Source: Xenorhabdus japonica
GTDB lineage: Bacteria; Pseudomonadota; Gammaproteobacteria; Enterobacterales; Enterobacteriaceae
Length of the DNA: 64,000 bases
Direction of reading: 5' to 3'
NCBI RefSeq assembly: GCF_900115195.1
Contig: NZ_FOVO01000004.1
Span: forward strand, 62,001 to 126,000
The stretch's first letter is position 1, and the number at the start of each line of letters is the position of its first letter. This document shows, one piece after another, positions 1 through 8,681 of this stretch. The notes under the pieces were generated by a model that ran no database searches, was not told where the DNA came from, and was given only the letters and a program-made list of their open reading frames with translations. Position numbers and translations under genes: made by a program.

Positions 1-478
1 GTGCCGAAAATGGCTCATCCAGCAATAAAATTGGTTGATGGCGGACTAAACAGCGAGCCAGTGCCGCCCGCTGGCGTTGTCCGCCAGAAAGTTGAGCGGG
101 TAGGCGAGGCAAGCACTCCTCCAGCGACACTTGTGTGGCAATCTGTTGGAGCGTTTCCTTTTGCTCAGTACTCAACCGCAATCCGGGATGCAATCCCAAA
201 CCAATATTTTGCTCAATGGTTAAGTGGGAAAACAGGTTATTTTCCTGAAACAACATCGAAACAGGTCGTTTAGAAGGTGGGGTATTTGTGTGATTTTCGC
301 CATCCAGCCAGATATTGCCTTGTTCTGGAAACTGGAATCCCGCGATTAAACTTAATAATGTGCTTTTACCCGCTCCGCTTGGACCGAGGATCGCAATGCG
401 TTCTCCGGCTTTAACGTTCACACTAAAATGCATGGCAAGGTGTTCATAGGTATAAGTGACATTTTCAAGTTTAATCAT
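1..478 (-). CDS. thiQ: Thiamine/TPP ABC transporter ATP-binding protein, 3' part cut by window edge
   Basis: ATPase that powers thiamine and TPP import with ThiB and ThiP at the inner membrane. I translated the minus strand from the ATG at 478-476; the frame stays open to position 1, giving 159 residues. It shows a Walker A (GPSGAGKS, about residues 32-39), a Q-loop region, the ABC signature LSGGQ (about 128) and a Walker B (LLLDEP, about 151). The start overlaps the last 8 bases of thiP (ATGATTAA), so the genes are translationally coupled. The H-loop and C-terminus lie outside the window. Identity rests on the motifs and the thiB-thiP-thiQ order. Confidence 0.95.
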   Translation of the reverse strand, partial: MIKLENVTYTYEHLAMHFSVNVKAGERIAILGPSGAGKSTLLSLIAGFQFPEQGNIWLDGENHTNTPPSKRPVSMLFQENNLFSHLTIEQNIGLGLHPGLRLSTEQKETLQQIATQVSLEECLPRLPAQLSGGQRQRAALARCLVRHQPILLLDEPFSA

Positions 479-2075
479 GGCGTCGGCTCGGTAAGCGTTC
501 AATCACAGTGAATAAAATAAAACAAAGCAAAAGCAGTAGGAATGCGGTTACTGCACCATCCTGACTACGATATGCCCCGATTTGTTGATACAAGTAATAA
601 GGCAAGGTACGGAAATCTTCGTTGCCAAATAATGCAACAACCCCAAAATCTCCAATTGATAATACACAGGCAAAAGCCAGCGCCTGCGCTAATGGGATTT
701 TTAATGCCTTAAGCTCAATCCAGCGCAGGCGGTGAAATCCTTGAATATTAAGGGAGCGACATAGGGGATTGTAACGCTCCGCCAGATAGCGCATCGGATT
801 TTCCAACACTTTTAGGGCATAGGGGATTGCCATCAGGGCGTTGGTCAAGATGACCAATCCGTAAGGTGATTGAGGTATACCAATGGTGGTGTTCAGCAGG
901 AGGAAAAATCCCGTGGCAAGGACAATTCCCGGCATGGCAAGGATCAACAAGCCACTGGTTTCCATTGCTTGTCCCCATCGGGAAGAGTGACGCAAGCGTA
1001 ATTCGCGGCTGCTCCATAGTAGCATCATGGTCAGAATGACACACAGCAATCCTGCCCCCAATGCAATGATGATGGAAGTTGTTAGAGCCTGCCATAAAGC
1101 AGGTTGGCTTAAGACACTAAAAATACCACGGTTCAGGCCATCAACTATTACTGCCAATAACGGAGGAAGTAACAGCAGTAAAGCGATGCCAATCAGTAAA
1201 CCATCAGACAATTTTCGCAGCCATGAATCCTGTGGATTACGCCATTGTTGTTGATGCCCATAACCAACAGAAAGTACGCCCTTGAGCTTTTGGCTAAGGA
1301 GCACTAAACCGAGGCAACAAAAAAGTTGTATTAAGGCAAGCAGGGCAGCATGACCAAGATCATAGTCATAACTAATGGCCTGATAAATGGCAAGTTCAAT
1401 GGTCGTTGCTGCCGGGCCTCCCCCCAGGGCAAGGACGGTTGCGAAACTGGCAAAGCACAGCATGAAAATTAATGCGCCGGTCGGCAAAATCTGGCGGCGC
1501 AGATAAGGCCACTCGATAAAACGAAAATGTTGCCATTCATTCATACCAAGCTGGGCAGCGAGTTGACGCTGCTCAATAGCAATACTTTCCAGAGATTGCA
1601 GTAATAACCGTGTTGCCATTGGCGTATTGAAGAAAATATGTGCCAGCAAAATGCCTTGCAACCCGTAAGGGGTAAAACGATATTCAACGCCTATCCATTG
1701 GAAAATATTTGCCAGCCAGCCGGTTTGACCATAAACGGTAAGAATGCCAAACAGAGCGACTAAAACGGGAAGAATCAATGTCATGGCGCATAAGCGCAGA
1801 AATAGTATCTTTCCCGGAAAATGGCGACGGTAAAGTGCCCGTGCCAGAAAAATGGCAGGGGTTACCGAGAAGACAGCAGATAAAAATGCCTGCCAGAAAG
1901 TAAACTGAATGACATGCCAGAGATAACTGTCATTTAAAAATTCCCGCCAATGGCTTTCAGGCGCATTGAGCCACAGTGCCCCGAATGCTGACAGGGCAAC
2001 GATAATTAATAAGCCGGAGGCAATGACCCCCGGCAATAACCAACCCGCGATTAACGGCTTACAGCGCTTTGCCAT
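471..2075 (-). CDS. thiP: Thiamine/TPP ABC transporter permease
   Basis: Inner-membrane channel of the thiamine importer. The protein is a fused two-half permease of about 534 residues with around 12 hydrophobic segments. Each half carries an EAA-type cytoplasmic loop that contacts ThiQ (around residues 175-200 and 435-460). The start chosen is the ATG at 2075 (protein begins [12 protein letters not shown]), which matches the usual ThiP N-terminus and has a GGA about 7 bases upstream. An in-frame ATG at 2087 would add four residues. The 5' end overlaps the end of thiB by 25 bases and the 3' end overlaps thiQ by 8, a compact operon under the TPP riboswitch upstream of thiB. Confidence 0.95.
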   Translation of the reverse strand: MAKRCKPLIAGWLLPGVIASGLLIIVALSAFGALWLNAPESHWREFLNDSYLWHVIQFTFWQAFLSAVFSVTPAIFLARALYRRHFPGKILFLRLCAMTLILPVLVALFGILTVYGQTGWLANIFQWIGVEYRFTPYGLQGILLAHIFFNTPMATRLLLQSLESIAIEQRQLAAQLGMNEWQHFRFIEWPYLRRQILPTGALIFMLCFASFATVLALGGGPAATTIELAIYQAISYDYDLGHAALLALIQLFCCLGLVLLSQKLKGVLSVGYGHQQQWRNPQDSWLRKLSDGLLIGIALLLLLPPLLAVIVDGLNRGIFSVLSQPALWQALTTSIIIALGAGLLCVILTMMLLWSSRELRLRHSSRWGQAMETSGLLILAMPGIVLATGFFLLLNTTIGIPQSPYGLVILTNALMAIPYALKVLENPMRYLAERYNPLCRSLNIQGFHRLRWIELKALKIPLAQALAFACVLSIGDFGVVALFGNEDFRTLPYYLYQQIGAYRSQDGAVTAFLLLLLCFILFTVIERLPSRRHD

Positions 2076-3055
2076 GTACGGATCCATTTTGTACGGTGTT
2101 TTGCCACATCATCTGCGTTGAATTGCAGAGATTTCTCAGGAACAGGAAGTTGTTTGAAAACGTCAGGCAAAGGAATATCAATCACGGGATACATCCATTG
2201 AGTTGTTGGCAATACTTGCTGAAATGCCGGTGAAATCATGAAATTCAGGAACTTTTGCGCCAGTTCTGGCTGTTTGCTTGAAGCCACTTGAGCGGCTACC
2301 TCAATCTGCAAATAGTGTCCCTCCTTGAATATGGCTGCGGCATAGTTATCTTTTTTCTCTGACATAATGTGATAGCCCGGTGACGCGGTGTAGCTCAGTA
2401 CCATATCACCTTCACCTTTCAGAAACAGACCATAGGATTCACTCCAGCCCTTAGTGACGGTCAGTGTCTTTTTGGCAACTTTCTGCCATTCTTGTGCCGC
2501 TGTGTCTCCATAAAGCTTATGTATCCAGAGCAGTAACCCCAAGCCCGGAGTGCTAGTGCGTGGATCTTGATAAATAATCTTCCAATTCTGGTGACTATTG
2601 ATTAATTCATCCATACTTTTGGGTGGATGAGATAGGGTGTTTTTGTTGTAAATAAAGGCGAAATAACCGTAATCATAAGGAATAAACGTTGTATTGTTCC
2701 ATGTAATGGGTAATTTCAGTTTTGAAGTATTGACGTGACTGGGTGTGAATAACCCCGTTTGCTGAGCGGCTTGAATCAGATTGTTATCTAACCCCAGTAT
2801 AATATCTGCGGGAGTTTTTTTGCCTTCCATCCTTAAACGGTTCAGCAAGGATATCCCATCTTCCAAAGCAACGAGTTTTAGTTCACAGCCGCACTCTGCT
2901 TCAAAGGCTTTTTTGATGGCAGGCCCCGGACCCCACTCAGAGGCAAATGAATCATAAGTATAAACTGTCAGTGTCGGCTTCACCTGAGCAAAGGCACAGG
3001 CCGAAATAGACAGCATACCGATAGCAATAAAGCTGGAAAATAATTTCTTAAACAC
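2051..3055 (-). CDS. thiB: Periplasmic thiamine/TPP-binding protein
   Basis: Substrate-binding component of the thiamine ABC importer, 334 residues. It opens with a signal peptide (basic MFKK, hydrophobic core, likely cleavage after ACAFAQ near residue 24) followed by a family-1-type periplasmic binding fold beginning with LTVYTYDSFASEWGPG. The start is a GTG at 3055, with the strong Shine-Dalgarno AGGAGA a few bases upstream. It is the first gene of thiBPQ, about 150 bases downstream of the TPP riboswitch, so expression should fall when intracellular TPP is high. Confidence 0.96.
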   Translation of the reverse strand: MFKKLFSSFIAIGMLSISACAFAQVKPTLTVYTYDSFASEWGPGPAIKKAFEAECGCELKLVALEDGISLLNRLRMEGKKTPADIILGLDNNLIQAAQQTGLFTPSHVNTSKLKLPITWNNTTFIPYDYGYFAFIYNKNTLSHPPKSMDELINSHQNWKIIYQDPRTSTPGLGLLLWIHKLYGDTAAQEWQKVAKKTLTVTKGWSESYGLFLKGEGDMVLSYTASPGYHIMSEKKDNYAAAIFKEGHYLQIEVAAQVASSKQPELAQKFLNFMISPAFQQVLPTTQWMYPVIDIPLPDVFKQLPVPEKSLQFNADDVAKHRTKWIRTWQSAVSR

Positions 3056-3073
3056 TTTGCTCTCCTGTAGTTA

Positions 3074-3139
3074 TGAATATAAATAGTTATTAATACAAAT
3101 AGTAATAAATATTAATAGTTGTGAATATAAATAGTTATT
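3074..3139. repeat. AT-rich direct repeat in the thiB leader
   Basis: The 18-base unit TGAATATAAATAGTTATT occurs at 3074-3091 and again at 3122-3139, with degenerate related sequence between. It lies between the riboswitch aptamer and the thiB ribosome binding site, so any expression platform must lie within or across it. I see no obvious GC-rich terminator hairpin here. Confidence 0.7.
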
Positions 3140-3205
3140 CGCAGTGATAAAGGATCTGAGAAAGTGCTAAATAAAAATTACATTTATTATATCAATGAAT
3201 AGCGT

Positions 3206-3293
3206 CTCAAATCCCTACGACGGTACTAGCCGATTCAGGTTCGACGGGTTTGTTCCCAGCCGTACTGTTTTGCAACAGCCGCACCCCGTTGAG
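3206..3293 (-). promoter_or_regulatory. TPP riboswitch (THI element)
   Basis: On the minus strand the sequence carries the conserved THI-box blocks in order: a CAACGGGGTGC 5' block, CGGCTGGGA, ACCCGT, the diagnostic GAACCTGA and a closing GTAGGGA followed by TTGAG, which pairs with the 5' CTCAA. It precedes thiB by about 150 bases in the same orientation. TPP binding normally represses such thiamine transport operons. The aptamer match is direct; whether control is by termination or by start masking is not evident. Confidence 0.93.
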
Positions 3294-3414
3294 ATGTCGG
3301 TATTGTAGAGACTTCAGTTGTGCCTGCAAAGTCCAATCATAGAGGTTTACCGCTTGAGATGAGTGTGAAACAATTAGCTATCTTTTTAAATTTGTTATAT
3401 CGAGAGGTAGTCTG

Positions 3415-3945
3415 GTGATCGATGATGATGGCTACCGCCCGAATGTAGGAATTGTAATTTGTAATCTCCAAGGGCAGGTTCTATGGGCCCGCCGTTATGG
3501 GCAGCATTCCTGGCAGTTTCCTCAGGGGGGGATCAATCCGGGGGAATCACCAGAGCAAGCGATGTATCGCGAGTTGTTCGAAGAAGTTGGTTTAAATCGC
3601 AAAGATGTACGGGTTCTCGCTTCGACCCGGAGTTGGTTGCGTTACAAATTACCCAAGCGTTTGGTGCGTTGGGATACAAAGCCCGTTTGTATTGGGCAAA
3701 AGCAACGCTGGTTTTTATTGCAGTTGCTGTGTAATGAAGCAGATATTAATGTGCAGCGCAGTAAGATGCCGGAGTTTGATGGTTGGCGTTGGGTCAGCTA
3801 TTGGTATCCTGTCCGGCAGGTAGTTTCTTTTAAACGAGATGTATATCGCCGCGTGATGAAAGAATTCTCTTCTATTGTGATGCCAACTCAGGAACCTGCT
3901 TCATTGCTACATTCACCTTATTTACATCGTCGTAGAAGAAATTAG
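3415..3945 (+). CDS. rppH: RNA 5' pyrophosphohydrolase
   Basis: Nudix hydrolase that removes pyrophosphate from mRNA 5' ends and so starts RNase E-dependent decay. The 176-residue protein is nearly identical to E. coli RppH over the first 150 residues. The Nudix box spans about residues 38-60 (GG at the start, then RELFEEVG), with all metal-binding glutamates present. The start is GTG at 3415, preceded by GAGGTAG; the beginning [14 protein letters not shown] is the conserved N-terminus. The C-terminal tail is basic and divergent, as usual. ptsP follows 9 bases later, so the two are probably cotranscribed, as in E. coli. Confidence 0.97.
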   Translation: MIDDDGYRPNVGIVICNLQGQVLWARRYGQHSWQFPQGGINPGESPEQAMYRELFEEVGLNRKDVRVLASTRSWLRYKLPKRLVRWDTKPVCIGQKQRWFLLQLLCNEADINVQRSKMPEFDGWRWVSYWYPVRQVVSFKRDVYRRVMKEFSSIVMPTQEPASLLHSPYLHRRRRN

Positions 3946-3954
3946 GTCATTGCT

Positions 3955-6201
3955 ATGCTCATGCGCTTACGGGAAATTGTCGAAAAGGTTGCGATGGCAG
4001 CTAATTTATCTGAAGCGCTTGAGTTACTGGTCAATGAAACGTGTCTGGCAATGAACACGGATGTCTGTTCTATCTATCTGGCAGATCATCAGCGGCAATG
4101 TTATTACCTGATGGCAACTAAAGGGTTGAAAAAACCCAAGGGACAAGCAATCAGTCTGGCCTTTGATGAAGGCGTTGTGGGGCAAGTTGGGCGTTTGTCC
4201 GAATTAATTAATCTCGCTGATGTCCGTGACCATCCAAGTTTTAAATATATCCCCCAAGTGAAAGAAGAAAGCCTGCGGGCTTTTTTAGGTGTACCGATTG
4301 TTTATCGTCGCCAATTGCAGGGAATATTAGTTGTTCAACAGCGTGAGCGACGGTTATTTAATGAAAGTGAAGAATCTTTCATGGTGACACTGGCGATGCA
4401 GCTTGCTGCTGCTCTCGCTCAGGCGCAAACAAAAGGGTTATTTGGTCAGTATCGTCAAACCCGTATTAAGGCACTTGCCATTTCTGATGGCATTGTGATG
4501 GCGCAGGGATGGCAAGATCGCTCCCAACCTTTGTTGGAACAAGTTGCTGAAGTATTAACACTGGATTATCAGGCTGAGCGCTCAAGGCTGACTTGTGCCT
4601 TTGAAAAAGCCACAGCTGAATGCCGTCGTATCAGTAAACGTTTCACTGCTAGTTCACAGAAAGAAAGTGCTGCCATTTTTGATCTCTATTCTCATCTATT
4701 AAATGATCCTCAACTCAAACAAGATCTGTTTCATTCCGTCGATAATGGTTTTATGGCGGAATGGGCGGTTAAAACCGTGATTGAGAAATACGCTAAACAG
4801 TTTAACAACTTGCAAGATCCTTACATGCGAGAGAGGGCATCAGATCTGCGGGCGCTTGGGCAACGGGTGCTGTACCATCTGAATGATCTCTTCACAGAGG
4901 GAGGACAATGGCCGGAGCGCTTTATTCTGGTTGCTGATGAACTCAGTGCTAACTTGCTGGCTGAGTTGCCACAAGAGCAATTGGTTGGCGTGATTGTGCG
5001 AGATGGTGCGACTCACTCTCACTCGGCAATACTGGTTCGTGCAATGGGGATTCCGGCGATTATGGGGGCGGATATCCAGCCTGAGCTATTACATAACCGG
5101 ACACTGATCCTTGATGGTTACCGCGGAGAGATTTTTATTGAACCAGAGCCTCTTGTTGCTCAGGAATACCAACAAATCATCGAAGAAGAGCAGGTTCTCA
5201 GCAAGCAGGCTGAATGTGAACAACAGCGGCGAGCACAGCTTAAAAGCGGGGAACGGGTTCTGGTACAGCTCAATGCTGGCCTGAGTTTAAAACATGAACA
5301 GCAGATAGAAGATAGTATTGATGGTATTGGGCTGTATCGCACAGAAATTCCTTTTATGCTGAATAGTGGTTTTCCATCAGAAGATGAGCAGAAAAATCGC
5401 TATCAAGAGATGCTGGAACTTTTCCCTGATAAGCCAGTTGTGTTGAGAACACTGGATATTGGCGCTGACAAACAACTTCCTTATATGCCCATTAATGAAG
5501 AAAATCCTTGTCTGGGGTGGCGGGGAATACGTATCACACTGGATCAGCCGGAAATATTCCTGATTCAGCTTCGGGCGATGCTAAAAGCCAATGTGCAGAC
5601 TGGCAATTTAAAAATACTCTTACCGATGGTGACAAGCATTGAAGAAATTGATGAAACCCGAAAACTGATTGAGAGAGCGAAAGCTGAAGTAGAGCAAACA
5701 TTAGCCGCTACGATCAAAATGCCTCAGATTGGTATTATGCTTGAAGTACCATCTACTATTTTTTTGCTGCCACAATTAAAAAAGCGAATTGATTTTGCTT
5801 CTATTGGTACAAATGATCTGACCCAATATTTGCTGGCGGTGGATCGCAATAATACACACGTTGCTTCGCTATATGATAATTTACATCCTGCGGTAATTAG
5901 AGCACTAAAATTGGCCTTTGATGAATGCCAGCGCCTTGATCTCCCTGTTAGTGTATGCGGCGAAATGGCTGGTTTACCAATGGGGACATTAATATTGCTT
6001 GGTTTAGGTTATCGTAGCTTGAGCGTAAGTGGTCGAAGCGTTCCGCGTACCAAATATTTATTGCGACATTTGGATGCCAATGAACTTGAGCATCTAATCA
6101 AGTTGGTATTAAAAGCCGAAACCAGCCATGAGGTAAAAGAATTGTCAACCGAATTTATGGAATCACATGGCTTGGGAGGTCTGATTCGAGGGGGGATTTA
6201 G
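3955..6201 (+). CDS. ptsP: Phosphoenolpyruvate-protein phosphotransferase, nitrogen PTS enzyme I (EI-Ntr)
   Basis: First enzyme of the nitrogen phosphotransferase system: it takes phosphate from PEP and passes it to NPr (PtsO). At 748 residues it has the E. coli length. An N-terminal GAF domain (about 1-160) senses small molecules. The phosphohistidine domain carries the active His356 in THSHSA, and a PEP-binding TIM barrel follows with the catalytic cysteine in VSVCGEMAG near the C-terminus. It lies just behind rppH. In E. coli lgt follows directly; here about 1.6 kb of accessory DNA separates them. Confidence 0.97.
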   Translation: MLMRLREIVEKVAMAANLSEALELLVNETCLAMNTDVCSIYLADHQRQCYYLMATKGLKKPKGQAISLAFDEGVVGQVGRLSELINLADVRDHPSFKYIPQVKEESLRAFLGVPIVYRRQLQGILVVQQRERRLFNESEESFMVTLAMQLAAALAQAQTKGLFGQYRQTRIKALAISDGIVMAQGWQDRSQPLLEQVAEVLTLDYQAERSRLTCAFEKATAECRRISKRFTASSQKESAAIFDLYSHLLNDPQLKQDLFHSVDNGFMAEWAVKTVIEKYAKQFNNLQDPYMRERASDLRALGQRVLYHLNDLFTEGGQWPERFILVADELSANLLAELPQEQLVGVIVRDGATHSHSAILVRAMGIPAIMGADIQPELLHNRTLILDGYRGEIFIEPEPLVAQEYQQIIEEEQVLSKQAECEQQRRAQLKSGERVLVQLNAGLSLKHEQQIEDSIDGIGLYRTEIPFMLNSGFPSEDEQKNRYQEMLELFPDKPVVLRTLDIGADKQLPYMPINEENPCLGWRGIRITLDQPEIFLIQLRAMLKANVQTGNLKILLPMVTSIEEIDETRKLIERAKAEVEQTLAATIKMPQIGIMLEVPSTIFLLPQLKKRIDFASIGTNDLTQYLLAVDRNNTHVASLYDNLHPAVIRALKLAFDECQRLDLPVSVCGEMAGLPMGTLILLGLGYRSLSVSGRSVPRTKYLLRHLDANELEHLIKLVLKAETSHEVKELSTEFMESHGLGGLIRGGI

Positions 6202-6555
6202 CAAGGATATATAAATAAGTTATTTTTGAATGCATAATATTAACGCATATAATAAGCATTGAAATAATTAAAAAAACAATTAAATAAAAATATAGTTGGA
6301 TTAAACTGACCTAATTCCAACTTTAGATAATTTAACTGAAATTAAAAATACAAAGAAGAATGTTCTTATTTAATAAATGGAAATTTGTAATTAATATTGT
6401 TTTGTCAAAGCTAATGGTAAGATTTATTGAACATTTCAATAATCAAATGATAGAATAAGTGTATGCAATACTTTGCATTCAATGTGCTAATTATAATTAA
6501 AAGGCGATATCATAATTAGCATATATTTCCATAGGAATTTAAAAATGAGTTTTAA
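6202..6555. other. AT-rich intergenic stretch ahead of the toxin gene
   Basis: The 354 bases after ptsP are very AT-rich and hold no convincing ORF. I see no clear factor-independent terminator for ptsP. An AGGAA Shine-Dalgarno-like sequence at about 6532-6537 lies at the right-hand end. The composition is unlike the flanking housekeeping genes and suggests acquired DNA. Confidence 0.6.
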
Positions 6556-6912
6556 ATGGTTTGGATTTATCATCAATATTCAGGTGAGTTATATCATAAT
6601 GATAGATTAGTTGATCGTGGTTATAGTGGTAAAGGAACACATAAAAACAATCCAGCATCAGAATCAGTACGCGGAAAGGGTCCTATCCCTAGAGGACGAT
6701 ATACTATAGGAGGATATACGAATAGTAAGGGGCCGATGGCCATAATTTTAGAACCTTGTGATTGTAATAATATGTATGGAAGAAATCTTTTTAGAATTCA
6801 TGGTGATAGTAGAGAGCATCCAGGAGAAGCGTCAGAAGGTTGTATCATTGTAGGACCGAATGCAAGAAGAGAAATAATCAGCTCTGTAGATAGAGATTTA
6901 GTGGTGGAATAA
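6556..6912 (+). CDS. Tlde1-type (DUF2778) L,D-transpeptidase-like effector, probable type VI toxin
   Basis: 118 residues that look like a complete DUF2778/Tlde1 domain. The protein begins with WIYHQ, has a central GPIPRGRYTIGG strand, and carries the catalytic pair seen in YkuD-like enzymes: RIHGD with His82 and SEGCI with Cys96. Known Tlde1 proteins are delivered to the periplasm by type VI secretion and attack or modify peptidoglycan tetrapeptides. No signal peptide or delivery domain is fused. The next gene starts two bases after the stop and encodes a secreted small protein, fitting a toxin-immunity pair. The family assignment is from motifs; the toxin role is inferred. The ATG at 6556 lies about 18 bases from the only good Shine-Dalgarno. 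Confidence 0.85.
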   Translation: MVWIYHQYSGELYHNDRLVDRGYSGKGTHKNNPASESVRGKGPIPRGRYTIGGYTNSKGPMAIILEPCDCNNMYGRNLFRIHGDSREHPGEASEGCIIVGPNARREIISSVDRDLVVE

Positions 6913-6914
6913 GT

Positions 6915-7307
6915 ATGAAAAAACTGATTTTACTTGCAATGCTATTTATTCCTAGTATTGCATTATCTTCAACGAAAGATGCAACAAAAGAAGCTTTAGA
7001 TTATTGTGCTACAACTGAATCTTGGGCTGCTCAAAAAGTGATAGATGCAGCAGTCGAGAGAAATAAACAGCTTGATCGAATGAAAGCGACTTCTTCTCTA
7101 ATTGAAAGACATAAATTGGTAAAAGGAAAGAAACCAATCACATTCGAAGACTGGGGGCAGTTGTACACTCAAACAATAGAAGTTTCTATTCCGTATATCG
7201 ATAGTCACAAAAAACCTGTTATTTTCATCGCGTCATCAATCATATCAGCAGAAGAGTGTTCATTAACAGAAGTGGCTTACTTTAATATAACCCCTGAAAT
7301 GTATTAG
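6915..7307 (+). CDS. Probable periplasmic immunity protein for the Tlde1-type toxin
   Basis: 130 residues. The N-terminus is a typical Sec signal peptide (MKK, then a hydrophobic stretch, likely cleaved after IALSS near residue 19). The mature part is mostly helical and charged, with two cysteines that could form a disulfide. I recognise no named domain. The start codon is two bases after the stop of the DUF2778 gene, so translation is coupled. The periplasmic destination matches the compartment where a Tlde1 toxin acts, so immunity is the simplest reading, inferred from context only. Confidence 0.7.
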   Translation: MKKLILLAMLFIPSIALSSTKDATKEALDYCATTESWAAQKVIDAAVERNKQLDRMKATSSLIERHKLVKGKKPITFEDWGQLYTQTIEVSIPYIDSHKKPVIFIASSIISAEECSLTEVAYFNITPEMY

Positions 7308-7318
7308 TTTTATTTTTC

Positions 7319-7368
7319 ACTTAACAGCAAACTTAACAGCAATAATGATTGTTAAGACAATCATTATT
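7319..7368 (+). repeat. Tandem 12-bp duplication and hairpin after the toxin pair
   Basis: The 12-mer ACTTAACAGCAA occurs twice in tandem at 7319-7330 and 7331-7342. It is followed by a perfect 12-bp stem (7341-7352 with 7357-7368, loop TAAG). The hairpin is AT-rich and lacks a T-run, so it is a weak terminator candidate for the toxin-immunity operon. Confidence 0.6.
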
Positions 7369-7459
7369 ACTCAAAATATAACTCATGGCGGAAACATACT
7401 TCATTGGCAATTATCGAAGCCCCCCGATCTGATGTAACCAAAAGTACAACTTGACTGAT
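7367..7459 (-). pseudogene. Start-less 30-codon reading frame, possible decayed small gene
   Basis: On the minus strand, codons from 7459 to the TAA at 7367 read a plausible peptide (SQVVLLVTSDRGAS, then a Cys and an HELYFE end). A very strong Shine-Dalgarno (AGGGAGGAG, about 7466-7474) lies at correct spacing, but the codon at the expected start is ATC, not ATG. It could be a small gene that lost its start, or a chance frame. I do not recognise the product. Confidence 0.3.
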
Positions 7460-7507
7460 GTTATTCTCCTCCCTATTTGTTTTGCCTGTTGGTATGGTTT
7501 TGATGAT

Positions 7508-7729
7508 TCAGTCATACTGACGTTTTTTTGTGCGGGTGTATCTTGCTGTCATAGAACCCTCCCTTGCAGTGATACTATCAGCACAGATATTGTACGAAAT
7601 CTCTTGGCGCTTGCTACTTGCCAATGAGAGTTCGTAAGAGGCTCCCACGATAACCACTTGCGGTTTAGTGGTGGGAGCAAGCCGCTTGCCTGTGTTATTA
7701 TCTGCGATTATTTGTCTTAACTTATTCAA
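7508..7729 (-). CDS. Small hypothetical ORF, possibly only its last 14 codons
   Basis: A 73-codon frame on the minus strand. Its last 14 codons (MTARYTRTKKRQYD, ATG at 7552) are preceded by a strong AAGGGAGGG Shine-Dalgarno, so a 14-residue basic peptide is as likely as the full frame. The long form has no good ribosome binding site and spans an inverted repeat at 7641-7678. No family recognised. It lies in the AT-rich accessory DNA between the toxin pair and lgt. Confidence 0.3.
   Translation of the reverse strand: MNKLRQIIADNNTGKRLAPTTKPQVVIVGASYELSLASSKRQEISYNICADSITAREGSMTARYTRTKKRQYD
7641..7678. repeat. Inverted repeat upstream of lgt
   Basis: GCTCCCAC (7641-7648) pairs with GTGGGAGC (7671-7678). 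Inside, CACT (7655-7658) pairs with AGTG (7667-7670), leaving an asymmetric bulge. It has no flanking T-run. It could be a remnant of a mobile repeat or a protein-binding structure. Confidence 0.55.
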
Positions 7730-7790
7730 GTCATATAATTTATTTGCACAATATCATTCATTCACACAACATTATTTTTAGTGGGGAACG

Positions 7791-8681
7791 ATGAGCACTA
7801 GCTATCTGGCATTTCCTAATATTGACCCAGTTATATTTTCAATCGGGCCTTTATCTCTTCACTGGTACGGTCTTATGTATCTGGTTGGTTTTGTTTTTGC
7901 CATGTGGCTGGCAAATCGCCGTGCGGCAAAACCAAACAGTGGCTGGAATAAAACCGAAGTTGAGAACTTACTGTATGCAGGGTTTGTCGGGGTTTTCGTC
8001 GGTGGACGCCTCGGTTATGTTCTGTTCTATAATTTCCCAATGTTCCTTGATAATCCTCTTTACCTGTTTAAAGTTTGGGATGGGGGAATGTCTTTCCACG
8101 GCGGATTGGTAGGGGTTATCTGTGCCATGTGGTGGTTTGCGCGCCGTACTAAGCGCCACTTCTTACAAGTCGCGGATTTCGTTGCTCCACTAGTTCCCTT
8201 TGGTTTGGGGATGGGGCGTATCGGTAATTTTATCAATGGAGAATTGTGGGGACGAGTTACGCTTGATACGCCTTGGGCGATGTTATTCCCGGGTTCCCGC
8301 AGTGAAGATATTGCATTGGCCACAGCTAATTCTTCGTTATGGCCTATTCTGGAAAAATATGGTGTTCTGCCCCGTCATCCATCACAGTTATACGAAATGG
8401 CGCTTGAAGGCATCGTGTTATTTATCATCCTCAATCTATTTATCCGTAAACCGCGCCCGATGGGGAGTGTGTCAGGCTTATTCCTGATTGGTTACGGCGC
8501 ATTCCGCATAATAGTCGAATTTTTCCGCCAGCCTGACGCACAGCTCGGGTTGTTTGAAGGGATAAGTATGGGGCAAATCCTTTCCATTCCTATGATTTTA
8601 TGTGGAATTATCATGATGGTGTGGGCTTATAAATACTCTGGCAACAAAACTCGCAATAACAAGGTACAAGAGACAAAATGA
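7791..8681 (+). CDS. lgt: Prolipoprotein diacylglyceryl transferase
   Basis: Transfers diacylglycerol from phosphatidylglycerol to the lipobox cysteine of prolipoproteins, the first step of lipoprotein maturation in the inner membrane. 296 residues with seven hydrophobic segments. The Lgt signature ([13 protein letters not shown], with Arg143) and the essential His103 in FHGG are present. It is preceded by GGGGAACG and overlaps thyA by four bases (ATGA). The lgt-thyA pair is the normal enterobacterial arrangement. Confidence 0.97.
   Translation: MSTSYLAFPNIDPVIFSIGPLSLHWYGLMYLVGFVFAMWLANRRAAKPNSGWNKTEVENLLYAGFVGVFVGGRLGYVLFYNFPMFLDNPLYLFKVWDGGMSFHGGLVGVICAMWWFARRTKRHFLQVADFVAPLVPFGLGMGRIGNFINGELWGRVTLDTPWAMLFPGSRSEDIALATANSSLWPILEKYGVLPRHPSQLYEMALEGIVLFIILNLFIRKPRPMGSVSGLFLIGYGAFRIIVEFFRQPDAQLGLFEGISMGQILSIPMILCGIIMMVWAYKYSGNKTRNNKVQETK

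Noticed and set aside
1..273. Plus-strand 90-codon frame at the left edge
   Set aside because: It is the antisense shadow of thiQ, whose ABC ATPase motifs read clearly on the minus strand.
6556..7307. Reading the pair as a phage endolysin and spanin or holin
   Set aside because: The first protein has YkuD/DUF2778 His and Cys motifs rather than a lysozyme fold, and the second has a cleavable signal peptide and no retained membrane segment.
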